A stretch of 64,000 nucleotides of DNA from CAMCXT01 sp040403315 (GCA_040403315.1 JBBAKX010000001.1:682001-746000), one strand, 5' to 3'; shown: positions 1-8,858, counted from the stretch's first letter. The notes: generated from the letters alone by a model not told the origin. A program made the numbers and translations.

Positions 1-509
1 TGCAAGTGTTTTCCGAAGTGCATCATATATTGAGCAGAAAGCGATAAATCGAGCCGTTGTGATATGTTGTAATGCGATCCCAATCCAGCCTGAATAGCTG
101 ATGTCCACCTGAAGTTCGGGTCTTGGTATGACACGTTAAAGTTGCCACCATCGCGCACATTAATCCTTGTGTAATCGAAGCAGTGGCCCGCAAGCGCATA
201 CGGTAAGAATGATCTTTTGAATTGGTCATGGTCTTTCAAATAATACATCACCGACCATCCAATATGATAATCGCGGCGGTTCGCATTGGCCGACAGGGTT
301 CCAGGTAAATAATCAGCAAACCACTCTGTGTTAAGTCGGTCGAGCAGTTGAACCCTGAATTGTCCACCAACGCCTCGTCCAACCGTGTTTTCACCATGAT
401 TAAACATGCTAATTGTAGATCGCAATCCGAAGGACACTCTCCCCAGATTGTCTTGGCCTTGCAGAAAAACAGGGATCCAAAGCAATACTCCTAGAACAAT
501 GATTCGCAT
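1..509 (-). CDS. Outer-membrane beta-barrel-like protein, 3' end outside window
   Basis: A reading frame starts with ATG at 509 and stays open to base 1, giving about 169 residues before the window edge. The N-terminus (MRIIVLGVLLWIPVFLQGQ) is a typical signal peptide. The rest alternates polar and hydrophobic or aromatic residues, with sets such as RRDYHIGWSVMYYL and DLSLSAQYMMHFG, as in small porin-like or OmpA-type barrels of Bacteroidota. No family can be named with certainty. The role is inferred as an outer-membrane or exported protein. It lies downstream of the S46 peptidase gene on the same strand, separated from it by a terminator, so it is probably its own transcription unit. Confidence 0.7.
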   Translation of the reverse strand, partial: MRIIVLGVLLWIPVFLQGQDNLGRVSFGLRSTISMFNHGENTVGRGVGGQFRVQLLDRLNTEWFADYLPGTLSANANRRDYHIGWSVMYYLKDHDQFKRSFLPYALAGHCFDYTRINVRDGGNFNVSYQDPNFRWTSAIQAGLGSHYNISQRLDLSLSAQYMMHFGKHL

Positions 510-552
510 AAGTAGAGTTTAGTGTAAAACTGTTTCTTCAGGATAATAGTAT

Positions 553-588
553 AAAAAAAACGGGCTGAAACATTTAAGTCACAGCCCG
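553..588 (-). terminator. Rho-independent terminator of the S46 peptidase gene
   Basis: A perfect 7-bp inverted repeat (CGGGCTG at 561-567, CAGCCCG at 582-588) is followed, in the leftward direction, by eight T residues (the A run at 553-560). It sits just past the stop codon of the leftward peptidase gene. Confidence 0.8.
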
Positions 589-609
589 CCTCAATCTTAA
601 TGAAAGAAA

Positions 610-2796
610 TTAGCTATTGCGTTTCACTTCTTTTCCTTTGCGGAGAAGCTTCATTTCGTCTACGATATGCCCTGCACCGCCCAATTTGTCGATCAAGAAC
701 AATACATAGCGAATATCTGCTGAGATGGTTCTTTGAACTTGGTCTTCGAAGAAAATATCTCCACTCATAGCTTCCCAGTTTCCGTCGAATGCACAGCCGA
801 TCAAGTGACCTTTTCCGTTCACAACCATACTTCCAGAGTTTCCTCCTGTGATGTCGTTCGTTGAGATGAAGCAGGTTACAAGTTCACCATTGCTACCGTA
901 GATACCGTAATCTTTAGCATTGTAAAGTTGCTTCAGTTTAGCTGGTACCACAAATTCAGGATTTGTAGGGTCTTCTTTTTCTATCACACCTTTCAATGTG
1001 GTGTATTCTTCATATTCAACAGCATCTCTTGGGTCGTATTCTTTGATCTGACCATAAGTTAAACGCATCGTTGAATTCGCATTTGGATAGAAATTTTTGT
1101 CAGGCATCATCTCACGCAACCCAGCAACAAATGCACGATTTCCGCGCTCAATGCGACTTTGGATTTCTGAAATCTGCGGACGGAAATTCGCCATGTAATT
1201 ATCCAATACACTTCCACTGAAAACCACTGCAGGATCGTTGGTTAAAACCGACGCGGATGGGCTATCGAGAAACTTGTTGAACTTATCAGCTGAGGCAAAA
1301 ACCGAACGATTGTATATGTCGGCTACATAAGCTTTGTAATCGTTGTTCCACTTTTTGCGAATCGTATCGAAGATTGGTGCTTGTTGGTCGAGTGGGATTT
1401 CTGCTGCATACATTGCAATCATTGCTTCCATCAACTTCATATCGGTTGGCTGATTGTAGTCTTTGTACATCGCTGCAACTTCAGCTCTAATTTCAGCAAT
1501 CGCACCTGCCATTTCAGCTGGGTTTGAAGAGTCTGCAAGCATTTCCTTCATTTGGCTCATTTGGAAAGCAATCGATCCAATTGAAGCACCTTGGAGAATT
1601 GCTTCGTTCAAGTAAGTTCTGTTCAAGGTTACTTTTCTCAATTCGCTATATGCCTTTTCAATTTCCGATAAAGCACTTCCGTATTTTGCTTGGCGTTCAG
1701 GATTTTCTCCTGCCCAAACTTTAAACTTGGTTTCTAAATCAGTCTTCTTTTGAACCACATTGTTGTTTTTCAACTGCTGCGATTGTCCGATGAAGTACTT
1801 CCAGTAATTCGCTGTTTGCGCATAGGTTGCAGCATATTTGATACGAATATCAGTGCTTGCATCCATGTCTTCTTTCATCAGCTTTAGCTTCTTGTCGCGA
1901 ATTTTCACAACAGCCGGATTGCTAATATCCAAGGCCATTTGAACACCATATGAGGTTAAATAACGATCAGTTTGGCCAGGATAACCCATTACCATCGTAA
2001 AATCGCCTTCTTTCGCGCCATCCAATGAAATTGGGAGGAAGTGGTTAGGCTTGTATGGAACATTTTCTGGTGAAGGTGCCGCAGGCTTATTGTCTTTGTT
2101 GCCATAAACACGCAAAAGGCTGAAATCGCCAGTATGACGAGGCCACATCCAGTTGTCGGTATCTCCGCCATATTTACCAACTGATTCAGGTGGCGCACCT
2201 ACCAAACGAACATCGGTAAAGGTTTCATACACGAAAAGGTAGTATTCGTTTCCATTAAAGAACGCTTTTACAGAAGCATTGTACCCGTTTCCGCTTGTCG
2301 CCTCTCCTTCGATGGTTTTGTAAATCTGACGAACTTTTGCAGTACGTTCAGTTTCGCTCATGTTTGGATTGAGCTCATTCAAGATTCGTGTTGTTACATC
2401 TTCAATTCTCACTAGAAATGATGCTGTAATTCCACCTGAAGGAAGTTCATCGCTTTTGGTTTTTGCATAGAAGCCATCCGTTAGGTAATCATGCTCAACA
2501 GTAGAGTTGGTTTGAATCGCCTCGTATCCGCAGTGGTGATTGGTTAAAAGAAGACCTTCTGGTGAAATGGCTTCAGCAGAACAAGATCCGCCCGAAAGCA
2601 TAACAACAGCATCTTTGAGCGACGAATTGTTGATGCTGTAAATTTCTTCAGCGGTAAGCTTACAACCCATTTTTTTCATTTGGTCGTAATTAAGACGCTT
2701 CACCAACAATGGAAGCCACATCCCTTCATCTGCGCGAAGTGGAAGTTGAATCAGCATGCCCAATACGACAAGCCCTGATATGAGAATTTTTTTCAT
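610..2796 (-). CDS. S46 family dipeptidyl-peptidase (DPP7/DPP11 type)
   Basis: 728 residues with a signal peptide (residues 1-22), the usual length for peptidase family S46. These exopeptidases remove dipeptides from peptide N-termini in the periplasm and feed growth on protein. The catalytic triad is visible: His in TNHHCGY (85-91), Asp224 in HTGDF, and Ser654 in TGGNSGS. In characterised members the residue 18 positions after the serine sets substrate preference, Gly in DPP7 and DAP BII versus Arg in DPP11. Here it is Gly672 (FDGNW). That points to hydrophobic P1 residues rather than Asp/Glu; this is an inference from known family members. The gene is monocistronic, with its own terminator. 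Confidence 0.95.
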   Translation of the reverse strand: MKKILISGLVVLGMLIQLPLRADEGMWLPLLVKRLNYDQMKKMGCKLTAEEIYSINNSSLKDAVVMLSGGSCSAEAISPEGLLLTNHHCGYEAIQTNSTVEHDYLTDGFYAKTKSDELPSGGITASFLVRIEDVTTRILNELNPNMSETERTAKVRQIYKTIEGEATSGNGYNASVKAFFNGNEYYLFVYETFTDVRLVGAPPESVGKYGGDTDNWMWPRHTGDFSLLRVYGNKDNKPAAPSPENVPYKPNHFLPISLDGAKEGDFTMVMGYPGQTDRYLTSYGVQMALDISNPAVVKIRDKKLKLMKEDMDASTDIRIKYAATYAQTANYWKYFIGQSQQLKNNNVVQKKTDLETKFKVWAGENPERQAKYGSALSEIEKAYSELRKVTLNRTYLNEAILQGASIGSIAFQMSQMKEMLADSSNPAEMAGAIAEIRAEVAAMYKDYNQPTDMKLMEAMIAMYAAEIPLDQQAPIFDTIRKKWNNDYKAYVADIYNRSVFASADKFNKFLDSPSASVLTNDPAVVFSGSVLDNYMANFRPQISEIQSRIERGNRAFVAGLREMMPDKNFYPNANSTMRLTYGQIKEYDPRDAVEYEEYTTLKGVIEKEDPTNPEFVVPAKLKQLYNAKDYGIYGSNGELVTCFISTNDITGGNSGSMVVNGKGHLIGCAFDGNWEAMSGDIFFEDQVQRTISADIRYVLFLIDKLGGAGHIVDEMKLLRKGKEVKRNS

Positions 2797-2874
2797 TATT
2801 AAAGATGGTTAAACAAGAGAACAAATAAACTCAGAAATGAGCCAACTGCCAAAGCTCACGGGCGAAAAAGAGAT

Positions 2875-4392
2875 TTATTTCTCTAATCTGAATTCGCCTT
2901 CTTCTGTGAAACGGAACACAAAGCGCTTATCGCTCGATTTATCAAGGCCTTTCACTTCTATTTGAAAACGTTTTCCAGGCTCAATCCATGAATAAATCAC
3001 GTCTTTAACTTGCTTTACAGAAGTCTGATCTTTTTCTCCAAATGTTGCAGTATGCACTTTTTCAACGCGCTGCCCTCCAGAATACAAAGATTTTGGCTGT
3101 GTTCCTACCTGTTGGATGTACACAAATTCGTCGGCCATTTTTCCATATTCTCCCCAACCTTGAGGGTCGGCTGGCTCAAAATCGTACAATACAAACGCCA
3201 CTTGTCCATTGGGCAACAAAACCGGGCGATTTACAAAGTCCGACTTCTTTTCGATCAGGTAATTGTAGCCTCTTGAAATCACCACCTCATTGTTATACAA
3301 GAAGTAAAGATCCTGCTGCCTGAACGGTGATAAATCTTTATAATCTATAGCCATGCAACGAACTGGACTGCCATTTATATCAGGATAGTCAACTTGCTTA
3401 ACCTGCAACGGATAAAAAGTGTATTCAACCAAATTACTTTCAGAAACAACTCCTTCTGAATATATAATGGCACCATTTCCGAACCCGAATCCTTTCCATT
3501 TTCCTCCACTGAAATACAAATGAATATTGATTCCTGTTTTCTCAATCAGCGTTTGATCAACATCCGAAATAGCAATATTTAACGGCTTTTTTAAGGACGC
3601 TTTATTGAAATAATAAGGGCGAGCATAAAATCTATTAGGCGAGGATGACAGCATTTGTTCAGCCGAAGCGGCATCGTCTTTGTCAAAAACATCGATGCAA
3701 TACTTGAAGTTTTTTGCAAATTGTTGGGCAAAACTCAAACAACGATTGTGCATCGCAATTTTTAATTCGTATCCATTGGGCGTGATCTCTGTTTGGCATC
3801 TTGTTGATGAGGATAAGTTATCAGGCAAACCGCCCAACTGCTCTTCCATCGCATCGTATTTATCCCTGTCTAATTGCTTTCCCGTTAGTTCATTGGGCGT
3901 AAAAGAAAAGTGACTTATCCCGAAAAACAATCGATCTTCACGAAGCTCCTTTCTTTCAGGTACTGTAGATTTTAGGAGCTTTCCTTGATATTCAATTTTT
4001 TCTCCAGCAGGATAATCGCCATTCTTCAGAAAATTGGTGAGGTTAGCATTGTCGCCAGCTTCCCCTGAATTCCTGAAAATTCGAGCGTTTTTTTTGGATC
4101 CAGCCACAATGTAATCGCTAAAATTCACCTCATTCATAGCGAACCATATTTCAACCCTGTCTGATTTCGATGGATCACCATTTACGAAAAGTTGATCGTC
4201 GACGATATCGATTGAAAAATAGATTGAATCAGCACTAACTTCAACCAAGGAGCTAACCGATAAGTCATTCGGAGCTGGCGTTTCTTTGGCTGGGAATGGA
4301 TAAAATGAACTGAGTTTGAGTACTTCTTCTTTTTGTGCAAATGCACTTATAAAAGAGAGGCAGTAAATAGCGAGTAAATAATTTCGTAACAT
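2875..4392 (-). CDS. Secreted protein of unknown function, possible carbohydrate-binding-like N-terminal region
   Basis: About 505 residues from ATG at 4392; a TTG four codons upstream is a less likely start. MLRNYLLAIYCLSFISAFAQ is a signal peptide. The first third contains DSIYFSIDIVDDQLFVNGD followed by SDRVEIWFAMNE, which resembles the strand pattern of CBM9-like or DOMON-like sandwich domains, but this is only a resemblance. The C-terminal half is beta-rich with short Trp/Tyr motifs (DLYFLYNNEVV, PVLLPNGQVAFVLYDFEP). No catalytic motif or T9SS tail was recognised. It is separated from the peptidase downstream by about 80 bases. The function is not known. Confidence 0.75.
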   Translation of the reverse strand: MLRNYLLAIYCLSFISAFAQKEEVLKLSSFYPFPAKETPAPNDLSVSSLVEVSADSIYFSIDIVDDQLFVNGDPSKSDRVEIWFAMNEVNFSDYIVAGSKKNARIFRNSGEAGDNANLTNFLKNGDYPAGEKIEYQGKLLKSTVPERKELREDRLFFGISHFSFTPNELTGKQLDRDKYDAMEEQLGGLPDNLSSSTRCQTEITPNGYELKIAMHNRCLSFAQQFAKNFKYCIDVFDKDDAASAEQMLSSSPNRFYARPYYFNKASLKKPLNIAISDVDQTLIEKTGINIHLYFSGGKWKGFGFGNGAIIYSEGVVSESNLVEYTFYPLQVKQVDYPDINGSPVRCMAIDYKDLSPFRQQDLYFLYNNEVVISRGYNYLIEKKSDFVNRPVLLPNGQVAFVLYDFEPADPQGWGEYGKMADEFVYIQQVGTQPKSLYSGGQRVEKVHTATFGEKDQTSVKQVKDVIYSWIEPGKRFQIEVKGLDKSSDKRFVFRFTEEGEFRLEK

Positions 4393-4439
4393 AGTATAGG
4401 GCAAATATAGGGAGAAACTCTAGTTCTGATTTTGAATAT

Positions 4440-4496
4440 ATGTTACCTCCAGAAAACGAAATTTTTAGATGCGCATGGTGCAACTAAACCGAAAAC
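4440..4496 (+). other. Displaced 5' end of tag, cut off by an in-frame TAA at 4485
   Basis: Read in the same frame as the downstream glycosylase gene, ATG at 4440 gives MLPPENEIFRCAWCN, then TAA (4485-4487), then TENMRNYHDTEWG. RCxWC, eight positions, then YHDxEWG is exactly the normal N-terminal spacing of Tag proteins. The TAA therefore interrupts a genuine N-terminus; it is not an upstream stop that merely bounds the gene. The first Cys of RCAWC corresponds to the zinc ligand Cys4 of E. coli Tag. Confidence 0.8.
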
Positions 4497-5012
4497 ATGC
4501 GCAATTATCACGATACTGAATGGGGGATTCCTGTGCACGAAGATGCAATACATTTTGAATTTATCGTTTTAGATAATTTCCAAGCTGGTCTGAGCTGGCA
4601 AACCATCCTCAACCGCCGAGAAGGATTTCGAAAGGCTTTTGCAGATTTTGACCCGTTGGCAATTTCGAAATTCACTGAACGTGATGTGGAACGGCTCATG
4701 CAAGACGAAGGGATTATACGCAACCGTTTAAAGATCGCTGGAACGGTGAAAAATGCCATTGCCTTTTTGAAAATCCAAGAAGAATTCGGCAGTTTCGATG
4801 CTTACATCTGGCAGTTTACCGGGAATCAAGTAATCGACCTCAAGCCGCAATCGATGAGCGATATTCCTGCATCATCGCCCGAGAGCGAAGCCATGAGTAA
4901 GGCTCTCAAAAAACGAGGTTTTACTTTCGTGGGAACCACTATCTGCTACGCCTATATGCAAGCCGCGGGAATGGTGAACGATCATGTGAAGGCTTGTTGG
5001 AGGCGGGGATAA
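4497..5012 (+). CDS. tag: DNA-3-methyladenine glycosylase I, N-terminally truncated by a nonsense codon
   Basis: 171 residues from ATG 4497. Tag excises 3-methyladenine from alkylated DNA as the first step of base excision repair. Family motifs are clear: YHDTEWGIPVHED, QAGLSWQTILNRRE, and the C-terminal GTTICYAYMQAAGMVNDH with HVKAC. The zinc site of the family uses Cys4, His17, His175 and Cys179 (E. coli numbering). The last three are present, but Cys4 lies upstream of an in-frame TAA. A protein started at 4497 would lack it. Either the gene is a pseudogene, the base is a sequencing error, or a shortened enzyme is made. It converges on the DUF1361 gene with a 2-base gap. Confidence 0.9.
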   Translation: MRNYHDTEWGIPVHEDAIHFEFIVLDNFQAGLSWQTILNRREGFRKAFADFDPLAISKFTERDVERLMQDEGIIRNRLKIAGTVKNAIAFLKIQEEFGSFDAYIWQFTGNQVIDLKPQSMSDIPASSPESEAMSKALKKRGFTFVGTTICYAYMQAAGMVNDHVKACWRRG

Positions 5013-5014
5013 TG

Positions 5015-5749
5015 TTAGAATTTTCCTCGATTTTGTGCTACCGATTCAGCACTTATTCTTCTCGACTGTACTTTAGTGAGTTGATAAATTGTGGCGTATA
5101 AAACCCACATTAATAAGGTGTAACAAATGGTAGTACCCCAAACATTCGGATATTCGGCAGGATGAAGCACAAAGTTAGAGATGTCACTAAGGAGGCGAAA
5201 CGGTTGTTGCAAAATATCCCAACTGTTCCAACGCTCAAACCTTCCTAAATAAATTCCAAAACTCCCTAATGCGAGTGTGAACCCTGTAAACAGCCAACCT
5301 CGTAGCCAACCCAATCTCGATTTTACAAGTTCATGCATGTCGAATAACGAAGCACTGCCAAGCATCAATCCGTTCCAGGCAAACGATAAGATCAAGATTA
5401 GATCATACCATTGCGGAATTCCCGTTCGGGGATACAGGTGAAACAAGTCGGTTAAAATGTAAGGTGCATTGGGAAAAAATAGCAACCATGTTCCCGCCAA
5501 TGCCAACGATCTGATTCTGTTTTTGTGGTGCAAACGATACAAAACTAGCAGTGTTGACAATCCCAAAGGAATCATTGCAAGAAATAGGTTCCAAACCAAA
5601 AAAAGATAAGTAAATTCTCCTGTATGCCAGATGCGTCCAGCAAGCAATATCAAGCTCAAAAGAATAGATGCCGAAAAGCTCAATGCAACGCCAAGCCGGT
5701 TATTCGATTTGAAATAAATATGTAATCGTTTCAGGAAAAAGCCAGCCAT
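5015..5749 (-). CDS. DUF1361 integral membrane protein
   Basis: 244 residues with six or so hydrophobic segments. It carries the DUF1361 hallmarks: FLVWNLFLAMIPLGLS, LLFFPNAPYILTDLFHL, WYDLILILSFAWNGLMLG, and a C-terminal ICYTLLMWVLYATIY helix. The family has no established biochemical role. The start codon (5749) lies 19 bases inside dgkA, so the two are translationally coupled and belong to one leftward operon beginning with the AAA-ATPase gene. The position next to an undecaprenol/diacylglycerol kinase hints at the cell envelope, which is only inference. Confidence 0.9.
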   Translation of the reverse strand: MAGFFLKRLHIYFKSNNRLGVALSFSASILLSLILLAGRIWHTGEFTYLFLVWNLFLAMIPLGLSTLLVLYRLHHKNRIRSLALAGTWLLFFPNAPYILTDLFHLYPRTGIPQWYDLILILSFAWNGLMLGSASLFDMHELVKSRLGWLRGWLFTGFTLALGSFGIYLGRFERWNSWDILQQPFRLLSDISNFVLHPAEYPNVWGTTICYTLLMWVLYATIYQLTKVQSRRISAESVAQNRGKF

Positions 5750-6090
5750 AGTTTCGGCACGAAAATGATCATGCCCACCGCTAACGCTCCAAGTGATACA
5801 ATTAGTACTGCACCTGCAGCTAAATCTTTTGCTTGTCCGATGAGTGGGTCTTGTTCTTTGGTAATGCGGTCGGCAAGCCTTTCGACAGCTGCATTCATCA
5901 ATTCAGCACTAATCACAATTCCAATACTAAGCAACACAACGCACCATTCCCAAAGGTTAACTCTGAGAAAATACCCTAACATGATAGCCACAATAGCCGC
6001 CAAAGTATGAACGCGAAGATGTACCTCACGTTTCCACCCGTGTTTAATTCCCCGGAGGGCAAAAACAAATGCTAGGAAACGGTTTTTCAT
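5731..6090 (-). CDS. dgkA: Diacylglycerol/undecaprenol kinase family protein
   Basis: 119 residues, the normal size of this small integral membrane kinase. Members phosphorylate diacylglycerol or undecaprenol at the inner membrane, recycling lipid carriers for envelope synthesis. Three transmembrane helices are visible (about 30-47, 50-66, 92-113). The conserved active-site stretch is ISAELMNAAVERLADRI, matching the family ExxNTAxE pattern with Ala-Ala in place of Thr-Ala, followed by AKDLAAGAV (family AKDxxAGAV). It overlaps the upstream AAA-ATPase gene by 4 bases (ATGA) and the downstream DUF1361 gene by 19. In Gram-positive relatives this family prefers undecaprenol; the substrate here is not determined. 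Confidence 0.93.
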   Translation of the reverse strand: MKNRFLAFVFALRGIKHGWKREVHLRVHTLAAIVAIMLGYFLRVNLWEWCVVLLSIGIVISAELMNAAVERLADRITKEQDPLIGQAKDLAAGAVLIVSLGALAVGMIIFVPKLWLAFS

Positions 6091-7220
6091 TGAATCCAGT
6101 TCAAATACGTACTTGGCGTAATCACCTCAAATGCCGAGTCGGGATAGGAATCGGCCCAAGCGGATGGAATTTTCGATTTTCGATTTTCATTCCATTTGAT
6201 CTCAAATGCGTATAGTTGACCGCCACGATCTTCTACCCAATCAATTTCTTGTTGCTGGTATGTTCTCCAGAAATAGTTTGTCGAAGGCAATTGTTTGTAT
6301 GATTGAAATTTAATCCTTTCCATAATCACATAGTTTTCCCACAATTCTCCTGCATCATTGCGCAATGCCAACGGATTAAAATTGTTGATTAGTGCATTGC
6401 GGATTCCATTATCAGTAAAGTAATAACGAGCATGTCTGGTTACCTCTTTGCGGAGATTTCTGCTAAATCCAGGCAGTTTTTGAATTACAAAGACTTTTTG
6501 CAATAAGTCGAGGTATCGATCAACGGTATTCTTACTAATACCTAGATGCTTACTCAATTCATCCAAAGAAACTTCCTTACCGGGTTGAAATGCAATCAGC
6601 CGAAGTAAATCATTCACTTTTCCAGCATTTCTGATCCCGTCGAACTCGAGAATATCCTTCAGCAAATAAGATGAAACCATTCCAAGAAGATATTCCGCTT
6701 TTTCGGCGTCACTGTCGAGATGCAACAACTCAGGATAATTGCCAAACACTAATCTATCGGCTAGACGGGCTTTCGTCTCAATTACATTTTCATTTGCCGA
6801 TAATTCCATCTGGGCAAACGGGTATAAAAAAATATCTGTTTTTCGACCTGTCAAAGGTTCTCCAGTGCTATTTTTCAAATCAAAAATCGACGATCCAGTT
6901 GCAACAATATGTAAGCCTTCTATTTCATCAACCATTAATTTCAGCCCCCAGCCAATATTAGGTATTCGATGCGCTTCATCAATCACGAGCAAGGTATTTG
7001 ATCCGACCAGATTTTTAAAATTACTCAATGTTTGTTGTTGGAATACACTTCGAACTAGTGCATCATCGCCATTTAAAAACAAACAAGGCATTCCCAATTC
7101 TGGTAGAAAATGCTTTAGGAACCAGGTTTTTCCCACACGACGAGGCCCCAATAACAGAACCACCTTATTCGGTTTAAGTGCTTTTCTAAATCGATTCTCT
7201 ATGGCGCGACGAATTTCCAT
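6087..7220 (-). CDS. AAA-family ATP-binding protein with DUF4143 C-terminal domain
   Basis: 377 residues. The N-terminal half is an AAA ATPase: Walker A LLLGPRRVGKT (22-32), Walker B TLLVIDEAHR (76-85), and sensor-like HIVATGSS. The middle has a winged-helix-like stretch (LSKHLGISKNTVDRYLDLL). The end is the DUF4143 nuclease-like region (YYFTDNGIRNAL, LWENYVIMERIK, IDWVEDRGGQLYAFEIKW) with the E-x-K of a PD-(D/E)xK-like core. Proteins of this architecture are common and often laterally transferred; their physiological role is poorly defined. It heads an operon with dgkA and DUF1361. Two 28-bp direct repeats sit just before its start. Confidence 0.92.
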   Translation of the reverse strand: MEIRRAIENRFRKALKPNKVVLLLGPRRVGKTWFLKHFLPELGMPCLFLNGDDALVRSVFQQQTLSNFKNLVGSNTLLVIDEAHRIPNIGWGLKLMVDEIEGLHIVATGSSIFDLKNSTGEPLTGRKTDIFLYPFAQMELSANENVIETKARLADRLVFGNYPELLHLDSDAEKAEYLLGMVSSYLLKDILEFDGIRNAGKVNDLLRLIAFQPGKEVSLDELSKHLGISKNTVDRYLDLLQKVFVIQKLPGFSRNLRKEVTRHARYYFTDNGIRNALINNFNPLALRNDAGELWENYVIMERIKFQSYKQLPSTNYFWRTYQQQEIDWVEDRGGQLYAFEIKWNENRKSKIPSAWADSYPDSAFEVITPSTYLNWIQ

Positions 7221-7249
7221 TCAACGAAAATACAAAAACAAACCGTTCT

Positions 7250-7309
7250 ACTGACGATATTTAATCAAATCCAGTCAATATACTGACGATATTTAATCAA
7301 ATTTAGTCA
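7250..7309. repeat. Two 28-bp direct repeats upstream of the AAA-DUF4143 gene
   Basis: Copy 1 is 7250-7277 and copy 2 is 7282-7309. They share ACTGACGATATTTAATCAAA and end in AGTCA, differing at only two positions (CC versus TT). Each copy is bounded by TGAC and GTCA. The 32-base period is close to three helical turns, so proteins bound to both copies would sit on the same face of the DNA. They lie 30-90 bases before the leftward start at 7220. Operator sites are the likeliest reading; no promoter element was identified. Confidence 0.7.
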
Positions 7310-7367
7310 GTTGGCGAATCTGAACGTAGTACCAATGTTAAAACACTTTCAGCAACTAAAGATTTCT

Positions 7368-8786
7368 TTAAGGAGAAATTTTCATCAACTTCTGTGTAAC
7401 CTTTATACCACTTTTTTGCTGAAGTGATATGTGGTAAATACCCGCTGGCAAATGGTCAACTTGGAAATTATTGGCACTAAGCGCTTCTTGATTTGCAGCA
7501 TAAACTAAGCGGCCATCAAGATTAAAAATCTGCAGAGAAACCGGCAATTCTGAATTCAAAATTGAGAACCGATTGGTTGTTGGATTAGGCTGAATTGAGA
7601 AACTATGCTTTACGTTACTTACTTCTGTTGTATAACAAGAAGAATCTTCTGTTATCAGCGGAGCGAAAAAAGTAGCTGCATTTTTGGCCCGTTGGTAAAT
7701 AGAAAGCAGCGAATGCCCTGGAGGATCTGCAAGGCAGTTTGGTCCGCCATTTTGAACAATATCGTCTGTAAATAGGATTGGATAATTGTTGGTCTCGATC
7801 AAAGTCTGGATTCCACAACTGCCGTAAGCGCGTGGCGTATTCCAGATTTGCTGACAGCCAAGAAATCCCAGCGGAGCTAAACACCCAAAGCTGAATTCTC
7901 CCAACAAACGAGTGTAATTGCAGGCCACCACCACATCGTTGGTTTGGTGAAATAGGTACAATGCGGGCAATGGACCGTTCGAAAGTTCGAGCAGATTCTC
8001 CATCATGCCACCATAATAATTAGCAATGCCTTTCACCCGACTATTGAAGCCATTAAGCGCAATTTCGCCATCGATACTTCCCAAATCGGGGCGACTGAGG
8101 CTTATATTCGATCCTTGAAGATTAAAATAGTTGTGACAATAACCTAACGTGGTTGCTGGGCCCGTCGCCGGGGAAAGGCTTCCGGCTAAATTCGGCTTTT
8201 CGGAATCTACATCAAGCATCGCGGCAGCCAGAGCATTACAACCTCCTGCACTCACACCAGCAAGGAAAACATTTGATGTACATACAGAATCTTCAATTGC
8301 GCGTCCTTTGAGATAACGGATCGCGCCTTTCACATCCTGCATTGCTCGGTATAAGGCCCGAACCATTTCGGCCGAATCGGCAGGATAAACACAATTACTC
8401 TCAACCGTAACCAACGGACAAGTTACAATATTGCTTCCATTGCCAGTTGAAGGATGAAAACCCAATCTATAACTCACCGATGCTACAACATAACCAAACT
8501 TAGCGTACCATTTTGCTAGAAGCTGAATTTCTTGTTCGTTGCGGTTGCCAGCAATCCATGAACCTCCGTGTACCAACACCAAAAGTGGTCTGTTGAGGTT
8601 ATTGTCGTCAATAGGTTTGTACAAATCAAGAAACAATGGCACCTCGTTACCAGCATAATTTGTGGCAGTGCCATAGAGTATGTCGTTTTCTCTCCGAAAC
8701 TGATAAATGGTATCGGAAAATGTAACTTGAGAGAATAGTGTGTGCATCGAAACGAACCAATACAACACCAATAGAAATCGTTTCAT
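7368..8786 (-). CDS. Secreted alpha/beta hydrolase (esterase) with T9SS sorting tail
   Basis: 472 residues. A signal peptide (1-20) is followed by an alpha/beta-hydrolase domain with an oxyanion-type LVHGGSW (71-77), YRLGFHP, and the nucleophile elbow AGVSAGG (Ser179), as in carboxylesterase-like enzymes acting on small acyl esters. The acid and His are probably in the segment before residue 380 (FHQTNDVVV, PPGHSLL). The last 80 residues (FSIQPNPTTNRFSI ... GIYHISLQ ... KLMKISP) are a type A T9SS sorting domain, so the enzyme is exported across the outer membrane. The substrate is unknown. The gene stands alone. Confidence 0.88.
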   Translation of the reverse strand: MKRFLLVLYWFVSMHTLFSQVTFSDTIYQFRRENDILYGTATNYAGNEVPLFLDLYKPIDDNNLNRPLLVLVHGGSWIAGNRNEQEIQLLAKWYAKFGYVVASVSYRLGFHPSTGNGSNIVTCPLVTVESNCVYPADSAEMVRALYRAMQDVKGAIRYLKGRAIEDSVCTSNVFLAGVSAGGCNALAAAMLDVDSEKPNLAGSLSPATGPATTLGYCHNYFNLQGSNISLSRPDLGSIDGEIALNGFNSRVKGIANYYGGMMENLLELSNGPLPALYLFHQTNDVVVACNYTRLLGEFSFGCLAPLGFLGCQQIWNTPRAYGSCGIQTLIETNNYPILFTDDIVQNGGPNCLADPPGHSLLSIYQRAKNAATFFAPLITEDSSCYTTEVSNVKHSFSIQPNPTTNRFSILNSELPVSLQIFNLDGRLVYAANQEALSANNFQVDHLPAGIYHISLQQKSGIKVTQKLMKISP

Positions 8787-8858
8787 ATATGCAAGTTAGC
8801 CAAATACTTTCTTAAAGAATTTTTAAACTTGCAGTGAACGGTTTATGCTAAATTACAT

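Noticed and set aside
6739..7254. 171-codon rightward open frame opposite the AAA-ATPase gene
   Set aside because: It is the antisense shadow of a gene with clear Walker motifs and has no recognisable protein features of its own.
7250..7309. Possible CRISPR array
   Set aside because: Only two copies with a 4-base gap and no spacer-length insert; no cas genes nearby.
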